64,000 bases of DNA. It comes from Hibiscus mutabilis (lineage: Eukaryota; Streptophyta; Magnoliopsida; Malvales; Malvaceae). Below are positions 43,965-55,200 of this stretch, one piece after another. A program made the translations under genes and the position numbers. Every line of letters begins with the position of its first letter. Within the stretch, counting starts at the first letter, position 1. Below the pieces are notes generated by a model. That model did not search any database and had not been told where the DNA came from. It saw nothing but the letters and a program-made list of their open reading frames with translations. The stretch covers positions 73,515,850 to 73,579,849 of the forward strand of contig CM033717.1 of assembly GCA_019671005.1 (NCBI GenBank), written 5' to 3'.

Positions 43965-46197
43965 TTACACATATGGTTTCAAGGTAGCGTCGAGGTCGAT
44001 AATCTCTCTCAAAATCCACACAATCCTCTCTCCTTCCTCGGAGTCATCATCGACACAATCATGAAGCTCGGTAACGTCGTTGGCTAGAAATTGTATCTTT
44101 TGGGCAACTTCTTGCATCTGGGCCCCCTCACCATGCCAATTCTTGCTCCTGCCTCCAAATTGTATAAACGGCAAAGTGTAACTGTTCCAAACTCGGTGTC
44201 GGGCGTACTTGAATTGCCCATCTCATGCTTGCTACATGATCCTTGAGTCGTTGAACCTCGACTTCCAACTCTTCGACACGTGTTATCAAAGCTTGATTTT
44301 ATGAGTCGCTGGCCTTCAACTTGCCAGTCGAGCCCTTGTGTTTGAAAATAGACTTTTCTAGACATTTCACTTGATCTCTCAAGGCTCTGCTTTGGTGTTG
44401 TTCCTTCTCAATTTGTTTTGAATGGGAGGTTCGCAGATTCTTCATTTCTTGTGTCAAAGTGAGCACTCAATCTTTGTGCTTGAGAAACATCCTCTTATAG
44501 TTCTCAACTCGTGCTTTTTCTTCCTTAAGCCGGAGCTCCAGCCCCTCGCTCGAACCTCCTTCTACGACTCTCTTGCTTCTATTTAACCTCTTGAGCTGCT
44601 GAATCTCCTCTTTTTCTAGCTTGAGTTCAAGTTCTAGCTCGTCTCTCATCTTTTGTAGGTCTTTGACTACCCTTTCAAACTGCGTCTTTTCTAACTCGAA
44701 GTTGAACTTCTCCTGATGGGCTTTCTCCTCGAGCTTGAGGTACTTTTTTCGTTCCTCTTCAAGCTGTTTCCTCATTAGACCGACTTCGATGGGGAGTATG
44801 GCCAACCTTTCTTCTAAAGATCTCCTGCTATCGGGGGCTAAACATAGAATATTATCGTTGACACGGTCGAATCGCCACGTCTTATATCCAGGAGTAACCA
44901 TATATGGAGCATTCATGATCCTAACCTATCTTACACTATTCCAGGTTGAAGAAGTGTTCTATACCATCGCTTTATAGCCCTTCTCCTTTGCGTAATCCAC
45001 GTTCAACTCATTCAGCCCTTTGGTGGCTGGCACGAACTGTTTTGATCCATATTGCCTCATGACTAACAAGGGTGCATAGGTAGTGTGCCCCCAAAGGCCA
45101 AGCAACGGTACCCATGAATATTCTCTGCGTCTGTAGAGAACATTCTTCGCCAACAACCACGGTGCCCTCCAGACTATACCTTCTTCCTTTAGGTTCCAAA
45201 GAATGTCCTGCCATACTTCCTCAGATCTCCGGATTGGCCAATCATTCTTTTGTAAGAACTCTTACAAGGGTGAGAACTTACCATCGTAAAGGGGTCTGGA
45301 GAAACTGGGATTGGTCCAAAGGTGACTGTAAAACCAAACCGTCAAAAGCTGCGAACATCCCTGGAAGTGTCCTCCTCTATTCTCCCGACAAAATCTCAAG
45401 GATCGGAAGGTTTCATCCAAAATAACAAGTACCAGATTAGTCCCACTACTCAAGAGTTCAAAAAGATCCAAGACTGACGGGTCAACAAGGCCCAAAGCTC
45501 TAGGGAATAGTACCAATCCATAGACCAATAACGCGAACAGGTTCCGCTGAACTTGACCCATAGGGTGCACAGAAAGCAAAGCCAGGATTCCCTCCCACTT
45601 AAGATACTCCTTACTGTTCCAAGTGGTGACCTGCTGCTCGACCCAAGACAGTAATGTATCCGATATTCTGACAAGTTTGCCTCGAAAAGCTTTGTTCTTA
45701 CTCGGCTTAGAATACACTCGATCCATATCAATTCTTTCGCAGTTTATAAGATCCTGGTATTCTTCAATAGTAGGAGTGAGATCGAAGTTACCAATTGTGA
45801 AGCAACTATAGGCTAAGTTCCAAAAACCTACCAAAGTTTGCAATAGCGCTTGATCAACTGGGACCTCTAGCAAATACGCGATGTCACCGTACTCTTCCCT
45901 GAAAGTTCTCTTTGTTTCAAAATCCCAACTATCCCATACTGACTTCAAATTGGACACATCATTGAACCTGGTGTTCATGAATGTCGTGGTTGACATGGAT
46001 GATTTGAACCCTCCAGCAATATTATCTCCCTCATGTAACTGTTCCCCTTCCGACCATATTAGGACGTTAGAATTCTTCTCGTCATTGCTGCGAACTAAGT
46101 CCCTCATCGATCTAGTTTTTAATTTCAGACTATTCCCAGACTCAATGTGCTCTTCATGATTATGACATAATATGCAAAATAAAGATAAAAAGAACAT
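43965..46197 (-). pseudogene. ORF1 of element B (DUF7745-like domain plus coiled coil)
   Basis: One frame from 46,197 to 44,467 with in-frame stops at 45,262 and 44,959 and another near 44,920. Domain part: NLKSVWDSWDFETKRTFREE, YGDIAYLLEVPVDQALLQTL, VGFWNLAYSCFTIGNFDLTP then TIEEYQDLINC, and later REYSWVPLLGLWGHTTYAPL. A long heptad-like, Glu/Lys/Leu-rich tail follows (LMRKQLEEERKKYLKLEEKA and beyond), continuing in shifted frame to about 43,965. The FW-PAY-CFT-D-TPTIEEY pattern is that of the plant domain of unknown function found ahead of gag in Ogre-type elements and in many annotated host proteins. Its function is not known. Several stops fall at Trp or Gln codons. Confidence 0.78.
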
Positions 46198-46839
46198 GAA
46201 AGAAAAGGTTAGCCATGAGGTGAAAAATTAACTTGCAAACGAGAAGAGGTAAAATTAAATAAATTAAGCGGAAAACAAACATATATAAGAAAGCCCTAAA
46301 CACAAGAAATCTAATTCGCTATGGTTATCCGCATGGCTCTAATAGGGGTAGGCTTCTTAAATTCACACACATGAGTTTGGTTCTAATTAGGGTACCCGAA
46401 CCTATCTCATCACCTGCTAAGGCAACAAGAACCCCAATTCTGGCCCATTACAAGCTTGCGAGTTGGTTTCAATTCGAGGGAAAGCACGACCTAATGACGT
46501 GGAGGGCTGCTCACATGTCGAGAGGCGTAGATTCCAGAAGTGAATTATCGACCCGTGGAGGGCTACTCACGTAGGTATGTGGCGTTTCACTCCCACTTAA
46601 GGGACGGAGCTCGGGTGTAGAGCTTGATGAGATGGTGCAACATATGTCGGTGATTCCTTAGAAATTAAATAAAAAATTAATTCAAAGGCCACCAATTATC
46701 AAAGCCCGTTCAACTGTAGTTACATTCTTAAAAAGGTTCGACCTTACTAGATTCAATTGAAATCTCGACAATTTTCCATCATTAATAAGCAACAAATATT
46801 TTATTTGGCCTAACTCTCTTTTTAAAAACAGAGTAGAGT
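46198..46839 (-). other. Leader of element B
   Basis: Untranslated region between primer site and ORF1. The part 46,380-46,620 is the reverse complement of the element A leader (13,860-14,110), showing that leaders are conserved between the two copies although their bodies differ greatly. Confidence 0.65.
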
Positions 46840-46856
46840 CCCCAGCGGAGTCGCCA
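46840..46856 (-). promoter_or_regulatory. Primer binding site of element B (tRNA-Arg)
   Basis: The plus strand reads CCCCAGCGGAGTCGCCA, 17 nt identical (from memory) to the 3' end of plant tRNA-Arg(ACG) with CCA. It is three bases from the LTR end at 46,860, the same spacing as in element A. Beyond 17 nt the match stops, in contrast to the 40-nt insert inside the LTRs. Confidence 0.9.
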
Positions 46857-46859
46857 ACC

Positions 46860-49168
46860 TGTAACGACGTTTTTGAAAAACTACTAAAATGTATCCCACT
46901 TTTTGGAGAAAGTTTGCTTAAAAGGGGAATTTCTTTTGAAAAATCAAAATTCTTTGAAAATGATTGAGAATTGGGAGTCGCCACCGGCCACTTGGATCAG
47001 GTAGGCCGGACACCACAAACCAGAGATTATGGGTTCACTCCCCAATGAAGTCGCCAACTTGTAACGACGTTTTTGAAAAACTACTAAAATGTATCCCACT
47101 TTTTGGAGAAGGTTTGCTTAAAAGGGGAATTTCTTTTGAAAAATCAAAATTCTTTGAAAAATTATTGAGAACTGGGAGTCGCCACCGGCTACTTGGATCA
47201 GGTAGGCTGGACACCACAAAACTAGATATTCATTTTAAAAAGGTTCCGGGAGTTGGTTACGTGTGGGGAAGGATTAGCACCCCCATCACGCCCGAAAACC
47301 GATACCAAAATATTTATTGCTTTTAATAGAAGGAAATTGTTAGAATTTGGAAAGAATTCAATTCGGTGATCTTAATTGAAAATTAACCTTAATTGAACGG
47401 GCTTTATCAGATTGGTGGGTTCAAATTAATTGGACATTTAATTAATAAGGTTGACGATACATCGGACTATAGATTAAACCGACATCGAATAAGCCCGACT
47501 GCCGTGTTAATTTATGGTTCGAACCCCCACGTTACCTTTATGCATGGTGTAAGCAGTTGAGATATGATGTAGTGCCTTCGTCCAGTTTTAATTCTGTCTT
47601 GAGTTGGTAATGATTAATTCAAATATTTTGTCAACATCCTATAAGCTCGGAATGTTACGACCCAAATATCAGAACTAATGGATACCTCCACTTCTTGTAA
47701 TCCAGATTAATTAACATGCAATCAAACATTACAGCCACTTGAATGACAAAATAGGAGATGGCAAACAAAAGACATAACAGATAAGCACACAAGGCCCACC
47801 CCAAGACCTAATCTAAAAAGCCCAAATTATTGAAATTCAATTAGTGACCTAATTGTTAAATAAATGATTCTAGTATTTAACCCTAAATTAATTAGCCCTA
47901 AATGACTAAGATCCTAACAAATTATGATAATTAATCAGGAATTTAAGCATCAATCTAAGTTTGAAATTAATTTTATCCTAAGCCATTAAGAAACGTTCGA
48001 TTAATTTAACGAATTTAACATTTACCCTAATGAGCCAAGAGCAAATTAAAATTCATTAGATTAATCTGAACCTTAATCTAGCTAAGGCTCTAAGAACCCA
48101 AATCTAGAATTAACTTAATTAATTTAGGAATCACGCCCCTATGAGACGAGCACATGATTCAGATTAATTGAATTAGTTCATTTAATCTAATTTAAACCCC
48201 AAAAACTAAGTTAGGCCCAAGACTATTACAACTAAACCCGAAACCAAGAGCCCAAAACCTTTTAAAACAAGGCCTAAACTAAAAGCCCAAGCCAAAAGCC
48301 AAGCTACCTAATCAAACAAACTAGACCTAAAACACCCAAAGGCCCAAAATATCAACTTATCAAAACGTCAACCCATATTCTCTAGCGTTCACAAAAATTA
48401 GGATCCATACACATTAACGCATTTTGAGCTAATTAATCAAAAAATTAATGATAAAAACAAATTAAACATCACATTATAAACTGGAAATGGGACTTAATTG
48501 AATAAAAACAAAATTAAGGGACAAATTAAAAGAAAATGATAACTCTGCTCGAAACAGTGACCAAATTGAAAGACGCCACAAACGTTCAGGGACCACGAAA
48601 GGGGTATAAAAACACGGAGCTCCTTAAAGGGTGAATAAGCCGGGACGTAAGGTTTTAAAACGCAATTCCCTTTTTTTAAAACGTTAAAACTGTATATATC
48701 ACGCGTTTTTACCAGAATTAGAAAAAAAAGTTATAACACAAACCCCTCTAGACTCTCTGAAAGCTCTCTGGGTAAGGGATGAACATCGCCGTGGTGTTCA
48801 TCAGCGCCGCTGCCCTGCCCAAAATCCGGCCGTATAACCTAGTTTCTGGTGGCTCCGCCGCTGCATCGGCCGTCGTTCGACGGGGCCGACAAGCCTCAAA
48901 AAACACTAGAACACAGATTCGAGCCTATTTCCCTCAAAATCTGAACCTTTTCTTTGAAAACCGCCAAAAACAAAACTGAGAGAAACCCCGTTTCTTTCTT
49001 TTCTCTTTAAAAGAGGATCATCGGGGTTAGAGGGCTTCTCTGAGGCTGTCTCCACTCCGTTTCACCATTCAAGGCTTATCAACGGATGAGGGAGGCAGAT
49101 TGACGCGAAAAAAAAAGGAAAACTACAATGGTAAGAACTACAAAAACCCTAAACTTCTATGCTTTTCT
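46860..49168 (-). repeat. 5' LTR of element B with 200-bp terminal extension, U3-truncated
   Basis: LTR ends begin at both 46,860 and 47,060 (tgtaacgacg), 200 bp apart, as in the 3' LTR. It runs in parallel with 34,402-36,515 and stops at cttctatgcttttct (about 49,168), after which Athila env-like coding resumes. The missing part is where the 3' LTR carries its TATA-like box, so this LTR probably has no promoter. Confidence 0.85.
47017..47056 (+). other. tRNA-Arg 3'-half-like insert inside LTR B (5' copy)
   Basis: Reads AAACCAGAGATTATGGG, TTCACTC, CCCAA, TGAAGTCG, CCA: the same layout as at 34,359-34,398 with independent later changes. The base at tRNA position 58 (47,038) is again C. Position 57 is A here and G in the other copy, compatible with CpG decay after a shared ancestor. 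Confidence 0.75.
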
Positions 49169-49413
49169 CAAACTCAGACGAATCTTGGGCTGCACCTTTG
49201 AAGTCACCTCCAGTCACATCCTCCAAACCCAAACGCAAAGCCTCCATCACCGAAGTAGTCGAAAAAGAGGATAACGAGAGCGATGAGGTCATCCACGCAT
49301 GGAAATCGGTTCCCCCACCAGCCACAAAACAACAACCGCTGCGCTCAAGCAAAAGACTCAAGAAAACCGCAAAAAGGAAACTCATCATCCACGATGACAA
49401 ACTCTCGGAGTAA
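49169..49413 (+). pseudogene. Athila env-like gene, 3' part
   Basis: Reads SNSDESWAAPLKSPPVTSSK, then KPKRKASITEVVEKEDNESD, EVIHAWKSVPPPATK and LRSSKRLKKTAKRKLIIHDD, ending at 49,413. The Ser/Pro/Lys-rich tail with acidic and basic clusters suits the C-terminus of the Athila env-like protein. It is separated from its 5' part by element B, and some sequence between the two is missing. Confidence 0.65.
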
Positions 49414-50223
49414 GTCATCATTTATCATTTTTCTTTTATTTATTTTGTTTTGCATGCATTGAGGATAATGCCCCACTCGAGTTTGGGGGGGAATTGTTAC
49501 TAATATGTTCATGTTAAGTTGCATTCATCTTTAGGAATTGCATTTAGGATTCATATATCACTTGCCTTGCCTTTAGTTGGATTGAAATTGCTTAGACTTG
49601 ATGAATATCCAATGATGACATTGCCACTGTACTTAATTGATAGAACTTTCAATTCTAGGATGCACATGGAAAACACCTAGAATCCTACTATGATGCTAAA
49701 CTTAATTGTACACTGTTGTGGCTTGATTGATTGAAGGAATTCTAGTGGACTTAGGCAAATTTTTAGAAATTTGGGTAATTAAAAATTGACCACTAGAGGT
49801 GTCTAAACCGGCTCTAGTATTGTGCTTAAAAAATTTATGATCGCTAGAGGTGCCCGAAATTAGCTCTAGTCGACTAAAGAAACAGAATCAAAAATAAGAA
49901 AATCAAAAACTTTGCTAGAGGTGTCCGAAATTGGCTCTAGTAAAAGTATAACAAAAGGAACCAAGGAAGTAATTTTTAAAACCTATTGCTCACATAGAAT
50001 CCGAAAAATCAACTGCACACAACTCCGCACACACTCACAAGCATTATAGTTCGATTCTGGATAATTCCTAAGCCATCTGAAAAATTGAAGAGCAATCATA
50101 CTTTGTGCTACGGTTCTGAGGAATGAAGTCAAGTTCGAAGTAAATTTATGATGATTGAAGTCACGGCAGGTAATTGTTAGTTTGCATTGCTCGAGGACAA
50201 GTAATAGTTCGAGTTTGGGGGCG
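49414..50223 (+). other. Athila 3' non-coding region with hairpin array and polypurine tracts
   Basis: Includes a first G-rich tract (gagtttggggggg, about 49,478), three hairpin-like units (49,793-49,940, listed separately) and the tract gtttgggggcg (50,213-50,223) directly before the 3' LTR. The latter is the working polypurine tract by position; the former could be an internal one. Confidence 0.65.
49793..49940 (+). repeat. Three CTAGAG...CTCTAG hairpin units
   Basis: Each unit is CTAGAGGTG, about 10 variable bases, then GGCTCTAG or AGCTCTAG, at 49,793-49,817, 49,844-49,869 and 49,915-49,940. The 6-bp arms are perfect in all three and the loop length is 13 or 14 nt. Confidence 0.8.
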
Positions 50224-51505
50224 TGTTAAGTGTGTAAAAGTACTAAATTAATACATTTTTTACTCGTTATTATTGTTAGACTTAGGCTCATTCTAGTTGC
50301 ATTTTTAGTCATCCATGTATATTTGCATTGTTTCCTTTGCGGTTGTACTTGATTTCATGTTTCGATGAGTTTTGGTGGAAAGAGGTACTGTTGGTATTTG
50401 TTTTGTGTGCGCAGAATTTATTACCCGGGCAAGCAGGAGATTGCCGAAACAATTAAGGAAAGAAGAAGGAAGTTGCTGACTTGGATAAGATAAGCTCAAG
50501 GAATTCGAGATAAACATGAAGAAGCAAAGATATATCTTAAAAAGAGTTGGAGTCCCACGAAGAGTTCAAGAGGAGTTTTTGGAGGATAAATAAATAAAAG
50601 AGATTTATCTCTTTTATCTTATTATAATCCAACTTAAACTCTTCCTATCCATCAAAGAAATCGGTCAAGCCATCTCCTATAAATAGAAGACCTAGCTGCA
50701 ACCTTGGAGATAATTCGATTGAGAGAGAGTCCGAGAAAGAGCTGCATCGATTTCATCTTCTTCCTCTTGTTTTGGTTTATTTATGTTGGAAACTTCATCT
50801 TCTTCCTCTTGTTTTAGGTATTTGAGTTTGCAATTTAGTTTGAGGTTTGTTCATTCTTAGTTTTTAATTTCAATTGCGAGTGAATTGGGAGAGGATCTCA
50901 TGAATGCATATATTTATCTAATATCGGAAGAGTTAGATTCAAGAAACGAATGAACATGGTTTTTATACAAAATTATGTTGTTGAAGACTAATTCGACTTA
51001 GGGATAAGTTACGAATTTCAAAGGCTAAAAGAAGCGCAAGATCGGTTGATGTTCACTCATGGTTAACGCAGGAATGTATCACCAAGGCATGCTCAATTAA
51101 CCAGTGTTTCAAATTAGGAATAAGGAGAAACCACTAAAGAATGCTTCGTCGAACCTTGAAAGAAGTTGCCCAGTCAATCACACCATTCCCAGTTGCCCAG
51201 GCAATTACTCTTGCCCTGGCAATCCGACTGTTGCTAGTTGCCAAGGCAATTGAGTTGCTCTTGCACTCAATACCTAGACGATTCAATCAATTATCATACC
51301 ACGACCCGCAATAATCCGGCCTACTCTCTCTCATTTGATTACATCTTTCTTTTATTTCATTGCTCTTTTATTTACTCGTTAACTAGAACTCCTACAATCA
51401 CCAATTTGTGTTTTTACTTTCAGTGCGAGAAGTTAGAATCCAGAAGTAGCATCAATCCCTATGGAGACGATATCTATACTATAACTTACGACGTGTACAC
51501 TTGCA
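50224..51505 (+). repeat. 3' LTR of the Athila element
   Basis: Starts TGTTAAGTGTGTAAAAGT immediately after the polypurine tract and ends about ACGACGTGTACACTTGCA at 51,505, where LINE ORF1 coding resumes. The matching 5' LTR is not in the window, so the right boundary is placed from the end motif and the host reading frame. It contains several ttgccNNggcaa motifs. Confidence 0.75.
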
Positions 51506-52221
51506 CCAATTGCAAAGTACTCAAAACACGCAACATTCGTAAACCACTAAAACGGAAAAAGAAGCTGGGACTCCCATCGGGGAATTCAACTTACGTTTCT
51601 TTCCGGTATGAAAAGCTTAAACTCTTTTGTTTTTTATGTGGCAGATTGGGACATGGAGAAGCTTTCTGCCCTATTCGTTTATCTTTTGTAATCCAAGATT
51701 TACCACTAGAGTGGGATATCTCATTAAGAGCTCCGGTAAAGAGGGCAACAATTTCGACGAGCATCTGGTTGAGGGAAGATTCCCTTGTCGGCTTACCTAC
51801 AAAGGATGAGTTGTACGGGTTTGGAAACTCATCCCGCAGAAATCACGTTCATTTAGCTCCAATTGCAGCACCGTCTTCTCTTTTGAAATTTGATGAGAAA
51901 AATTTAAGGGGCAAGTCAAATATTTCTATTCTCTCCCACAATCCAGTCAATCTTCCCCTAAATCAAGCTAGAGAATCTAATTCTCTTCCCACTCAAGGTG
52001 GCATTGTTGCTACATCGGGTCACTTAATCTTAAACCTGATTTTTGATACAGAAATGGGGCTTGATAGTGAAGATAGTCCAATAAGGAAAGTAGATGAGCT
52101 TAAACGTCAAGGGACTCATACTTCCTCATCTTCAGGAGTTTCTGATAATTCGGATTCAAATAAAGCAAGAATTTCTGAACCAGCATGCTTGGCAAAGGAG
52201 CAGGCCAGCCGGGCCCAATAA
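51506..52221 (+). pseudogene. LINE ORF1, C-terminal part
   Basis: RKPLKRKKKLGLPSGNSTYV, then FRYEKLKLFCFLCGRLGHGE with the knuckle CFLCGRLGHGEAFC (C-x2-C-x4-H-x4-C), followed by LPLEWDISLRAP and a Ser-rich tail to the stop at 52,221. This is the nucleic-acid-binding ORF1 of plant L1 elements. The stop TAA overlaps the ORF2 start position: the four bases ATAA at 52,218-52,221 probably derive from ATGA, so the stop survives but the ATG start is lost. Confidence 0.8.
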
Positions 52222-55200
52222 AGCTCATAAGTTGGAACGTCCGAGGTTTGGGGGATCCTTAGAACGTACGACGTCTCTGTCATGCATTGAGAGACTCTAA
52301 CCCCTCTGTAGTTTTCCTTATTAAAACGAAACTACAGAATACAAGAATGGCTCAAGTTCGTCGGCTTTGTGGTTATCTGAATGGAATTGACGTGAGTTTG
52401 GTGGGTCGTAGTGGTCTTTCATTGGCTTGGAAAGATTCAGTCTCTATCTCCTTTCGTTCTTGTTCTAATAGACATATTGATGTTATTATTGATGAAGATA
52501 CTGATGGAAATTCCTAGAGGTGTACAAGTTTCTATGGTTCTCCAAGAGAACAATTTCGAGAAGCGGCATGGAGTCTCTTGTGACAGTTAAATGACAACCC
52601 TGATATTCCTTGGTTGATCGTTGGTGACTTCAATGAGATAATGTTTGCTAATGAGAAAAGAGGCAGTCTTTGTCGGAATGAAAGACAAATGAAAAAGATT
52701 TTGATATTCTTTATCTGACTACTCCTTAAACGACATTGGTTACAGAGGCAGTTGGTATACATAGGAAAGAGGTCGCACACAAGCCAATAATATTCGAGAA
52801 CGACTTGATAAAGGTGTTGCTAATGGAAACTGGTGGCTGTTATTCCCGGATTTCACTCTTGATCATCTGGTCCATTCACTTTCGGATTATTGCCCTTTGT
52901 TTTTGGATACTGCATGTACGGCTAATCAGCCCCTTAAATGGCACATCAAATTTGAAGCATGTTGGTTGGCGGAAGATTCTTGTGAATCAGAGGTCTTGAA
53001 ATTATGGGAAGCATCTACAGGTGCAATTCCTTCAAGATTACAACATGTTTGTGTTGGTTTAGATAAATGGTTTAAAGAGATTAGATGGTTGAAGCCTATA
53101 ACCACTGCTGATCTTCGAAAACAATTAGATCAGTTATGGGAACATGAACCTACTGATGATGTGCTCGGAGCCATAATAGATGCCAAATTAGCTCTCAATT
53201 TGGAAGCCGGCAAAGATGAGATTTATTGGGAGCAACGAGCACGAGCAAACTGGTTAAAAAATGGTGACCGAAATACGTCCTTTTTCCACATACTTGCCTC
53301 GACTAGACGTCGAAAAATAGGATCAAAATGATTGTTGATTCTACTGGTTCGATGTTTACAGAAAATGAAGATATTCTTGGAACTGCCAAGGATTATTTCG
53401 AGAATCTCTTTACATCTTGAGGGTGCTCCAATCCGAGCCCTATCCTTGATGGTCTAAATGAATGCATCACATCTGAAATGAATTTGGCCTTTTGCAGACC
53501 TTTTACATATGAGGAAGTTTGTTCAGCAGTACAGTCTATGGATCCTCTAAAGGCATCTGGTGGAGACGGTTTGGGGGCAGTGTTTTACCAAAAATTCTGG
53601 CACATTATTGGTCGTGATGTTGCGGATTTTTGCATATCCCTTGTTCATGGTGTAGATGAGTTTGAGGCAGTCAACCATACTTGCATTGTCCTAATCCCAA
53701 AAGTAAAGGACCCCTCCAACATGTCACAATTTCGTCTGATAAGTCTCTGCAATGTGCTCTACATTGCTTTAAAGATGCTCGCTAATCAGTTCCAATTGGT
53801 TATGGATGCATGTATTAACGAGGCACAATGTGCATTTGTTCCGAGAAGGCTAATTTCTAACAACATTATGATAGCCTATGAAATTTTACATTCATTTAAG
53901 AATAAAAGACAGGGTTTTATGGGACACTTTGCTCTAAAGCTATACATGAGCAAGGCATACAATAGGTTCGAGTGGCCGGTTTTGGAACAAATGATGTTGA
54001 AACTAGGATTTTCCGAACAGTGGGTCTCTATTATTTTGAAGTGTATTCAAACAGTATCTTACATAGTGTTAATGGCGAATCGAGTACTATATTTGCACCC
54101 AGCCATGGCTTGCGGCAATGCGATCCACTTAGCCCATATCTGTTCTTGATTTGCAGCGAAAGACTCTCAAGCCTCCTTCGTATGGCAAACTCTCAAGGGA
54201 GAATCAAAGGTGCACGTATCAACCGTTATGCCCTAGTAATAACACATCTCTTATTTGCCGACGACTGTCTTATTTTCAGTGAGGCAAATGCAGCTGGAGC
54301 TAATGCTATCAGGGAAATTCTGTCCTACTATTCTGCGTGCTCGGGTCAGCTTGTTAATTTTGACAAGTCTAGAATCTTCTTCAGTTCTAATGTGATGGAC
54401 TATAATAGAGGAGACGTTTGCCGCATTTTGGGAGTTGAGAGCAGTGATAATCTAGAGAAGTATCTTGGCCTTCCTGCGATGGTTGGTAGAGATAAAATGA
54501 ATGCCTTTCGAGACATTAAGGACAAGTTCGTAAAGAAGAAGTCAACTTGGAGTACTAGGGCTCTTTCTATGGGTGGTCGTGAAGTATTTATCAAATCGGT
54601 ACTCCAATCCATCCCTACTTATGCTATGTCCTATTTTTTACTGCCGAAATCACTTTGCAAACAACTTGAATCTATAATGACACAATTCTGGTGGCAGAAG
54701 TCAGCTCATAAAAGGGGAATACATTGGTCCTCTTGGGAAATGTTAAGCTTGGCCAAGGAAGATGGGGGCATGGGATTCAAACATCTAGCCAAATTTAATA
54801 TAGCGTTGCTAGCTAAGCAAGGCTGGAGACTCCTACAAAATCCTGAATCTCTAGTTGCACGTCTCTATCGAGCAAAATACTACCCTAATTTAGATTTTCT
54901 CCAGTCCAAATTAAGATCGAATCCCTGTCTAATCTGGAGTAGTGTATGGAGTGCTAAAGGCCTATTGCTGTTGGGTCTGAAGTGGAGAATTGGATCAGGA
55001 ATGGCTATCTCTATTTGGGAAGATTTTTGGCTTCCTGGGGAATCGCTTAAGAAGATTATCACTCCCAGAGTTGATGATGTCTCAACTGTCAACAACTTGA
55101 TACTTCCTGGCTCGTATGAATGGAACATCCCTCTCATTGAAGATGTGTTTCTTCCCACCGACCAAGCTTCTATATTATCTATATTATCTATTCAACTTCC

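Larger units (their letters stand above)
34201..49168 (-). mobile_element. Ogre/Tat-lineage LTR retrotransposon (element B) inserted in Athila
   Basis: About 15 kb on the minus strand: 5' LTR 46,860-49,168, tRNA-Arg primer site, leader, extra ORF1, gag, protease region, probable intron, RT, RNase H, a second RNase H and integrase, then 3' LTR from 34,201 to roughly 36,700. ORF1 ahead of gag, a second RNase H domain, a tRNA-Arg primer and an intron before RT are together diagnostic of the Ogre/Tat lineage. Every ORF has stops or shifts. The 5' LTR is cut at 49,168 and no target duplication is seen, so the insertion has lost its outer edge and some host sequence. Confidence 0.88.
30067..51505 (+). 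mobile_element. Athila-lineage Ty3/gypsy element, 5'-truncated and interrupted
   Basis: Order on the plus strand: RT, RNase H and integrase (30,067-32,580), env-like gene (33,168-34,200 and 49,169-49,413), 3' non-coding region, polypurine tract and 3' LTR (50,224-51,505). The RT style (ATRKGHFPLPFID, MMPFGLCNAPATFQR, FMDDF) and the plant env-like ORF after pol identify the Athila clade. The 5' LTR, gag and protease are absent, lost at the junction with LTR C. Element B is inserted in the env-like gene. All genes carry stops or frameshifts. Confidence 0.85.
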
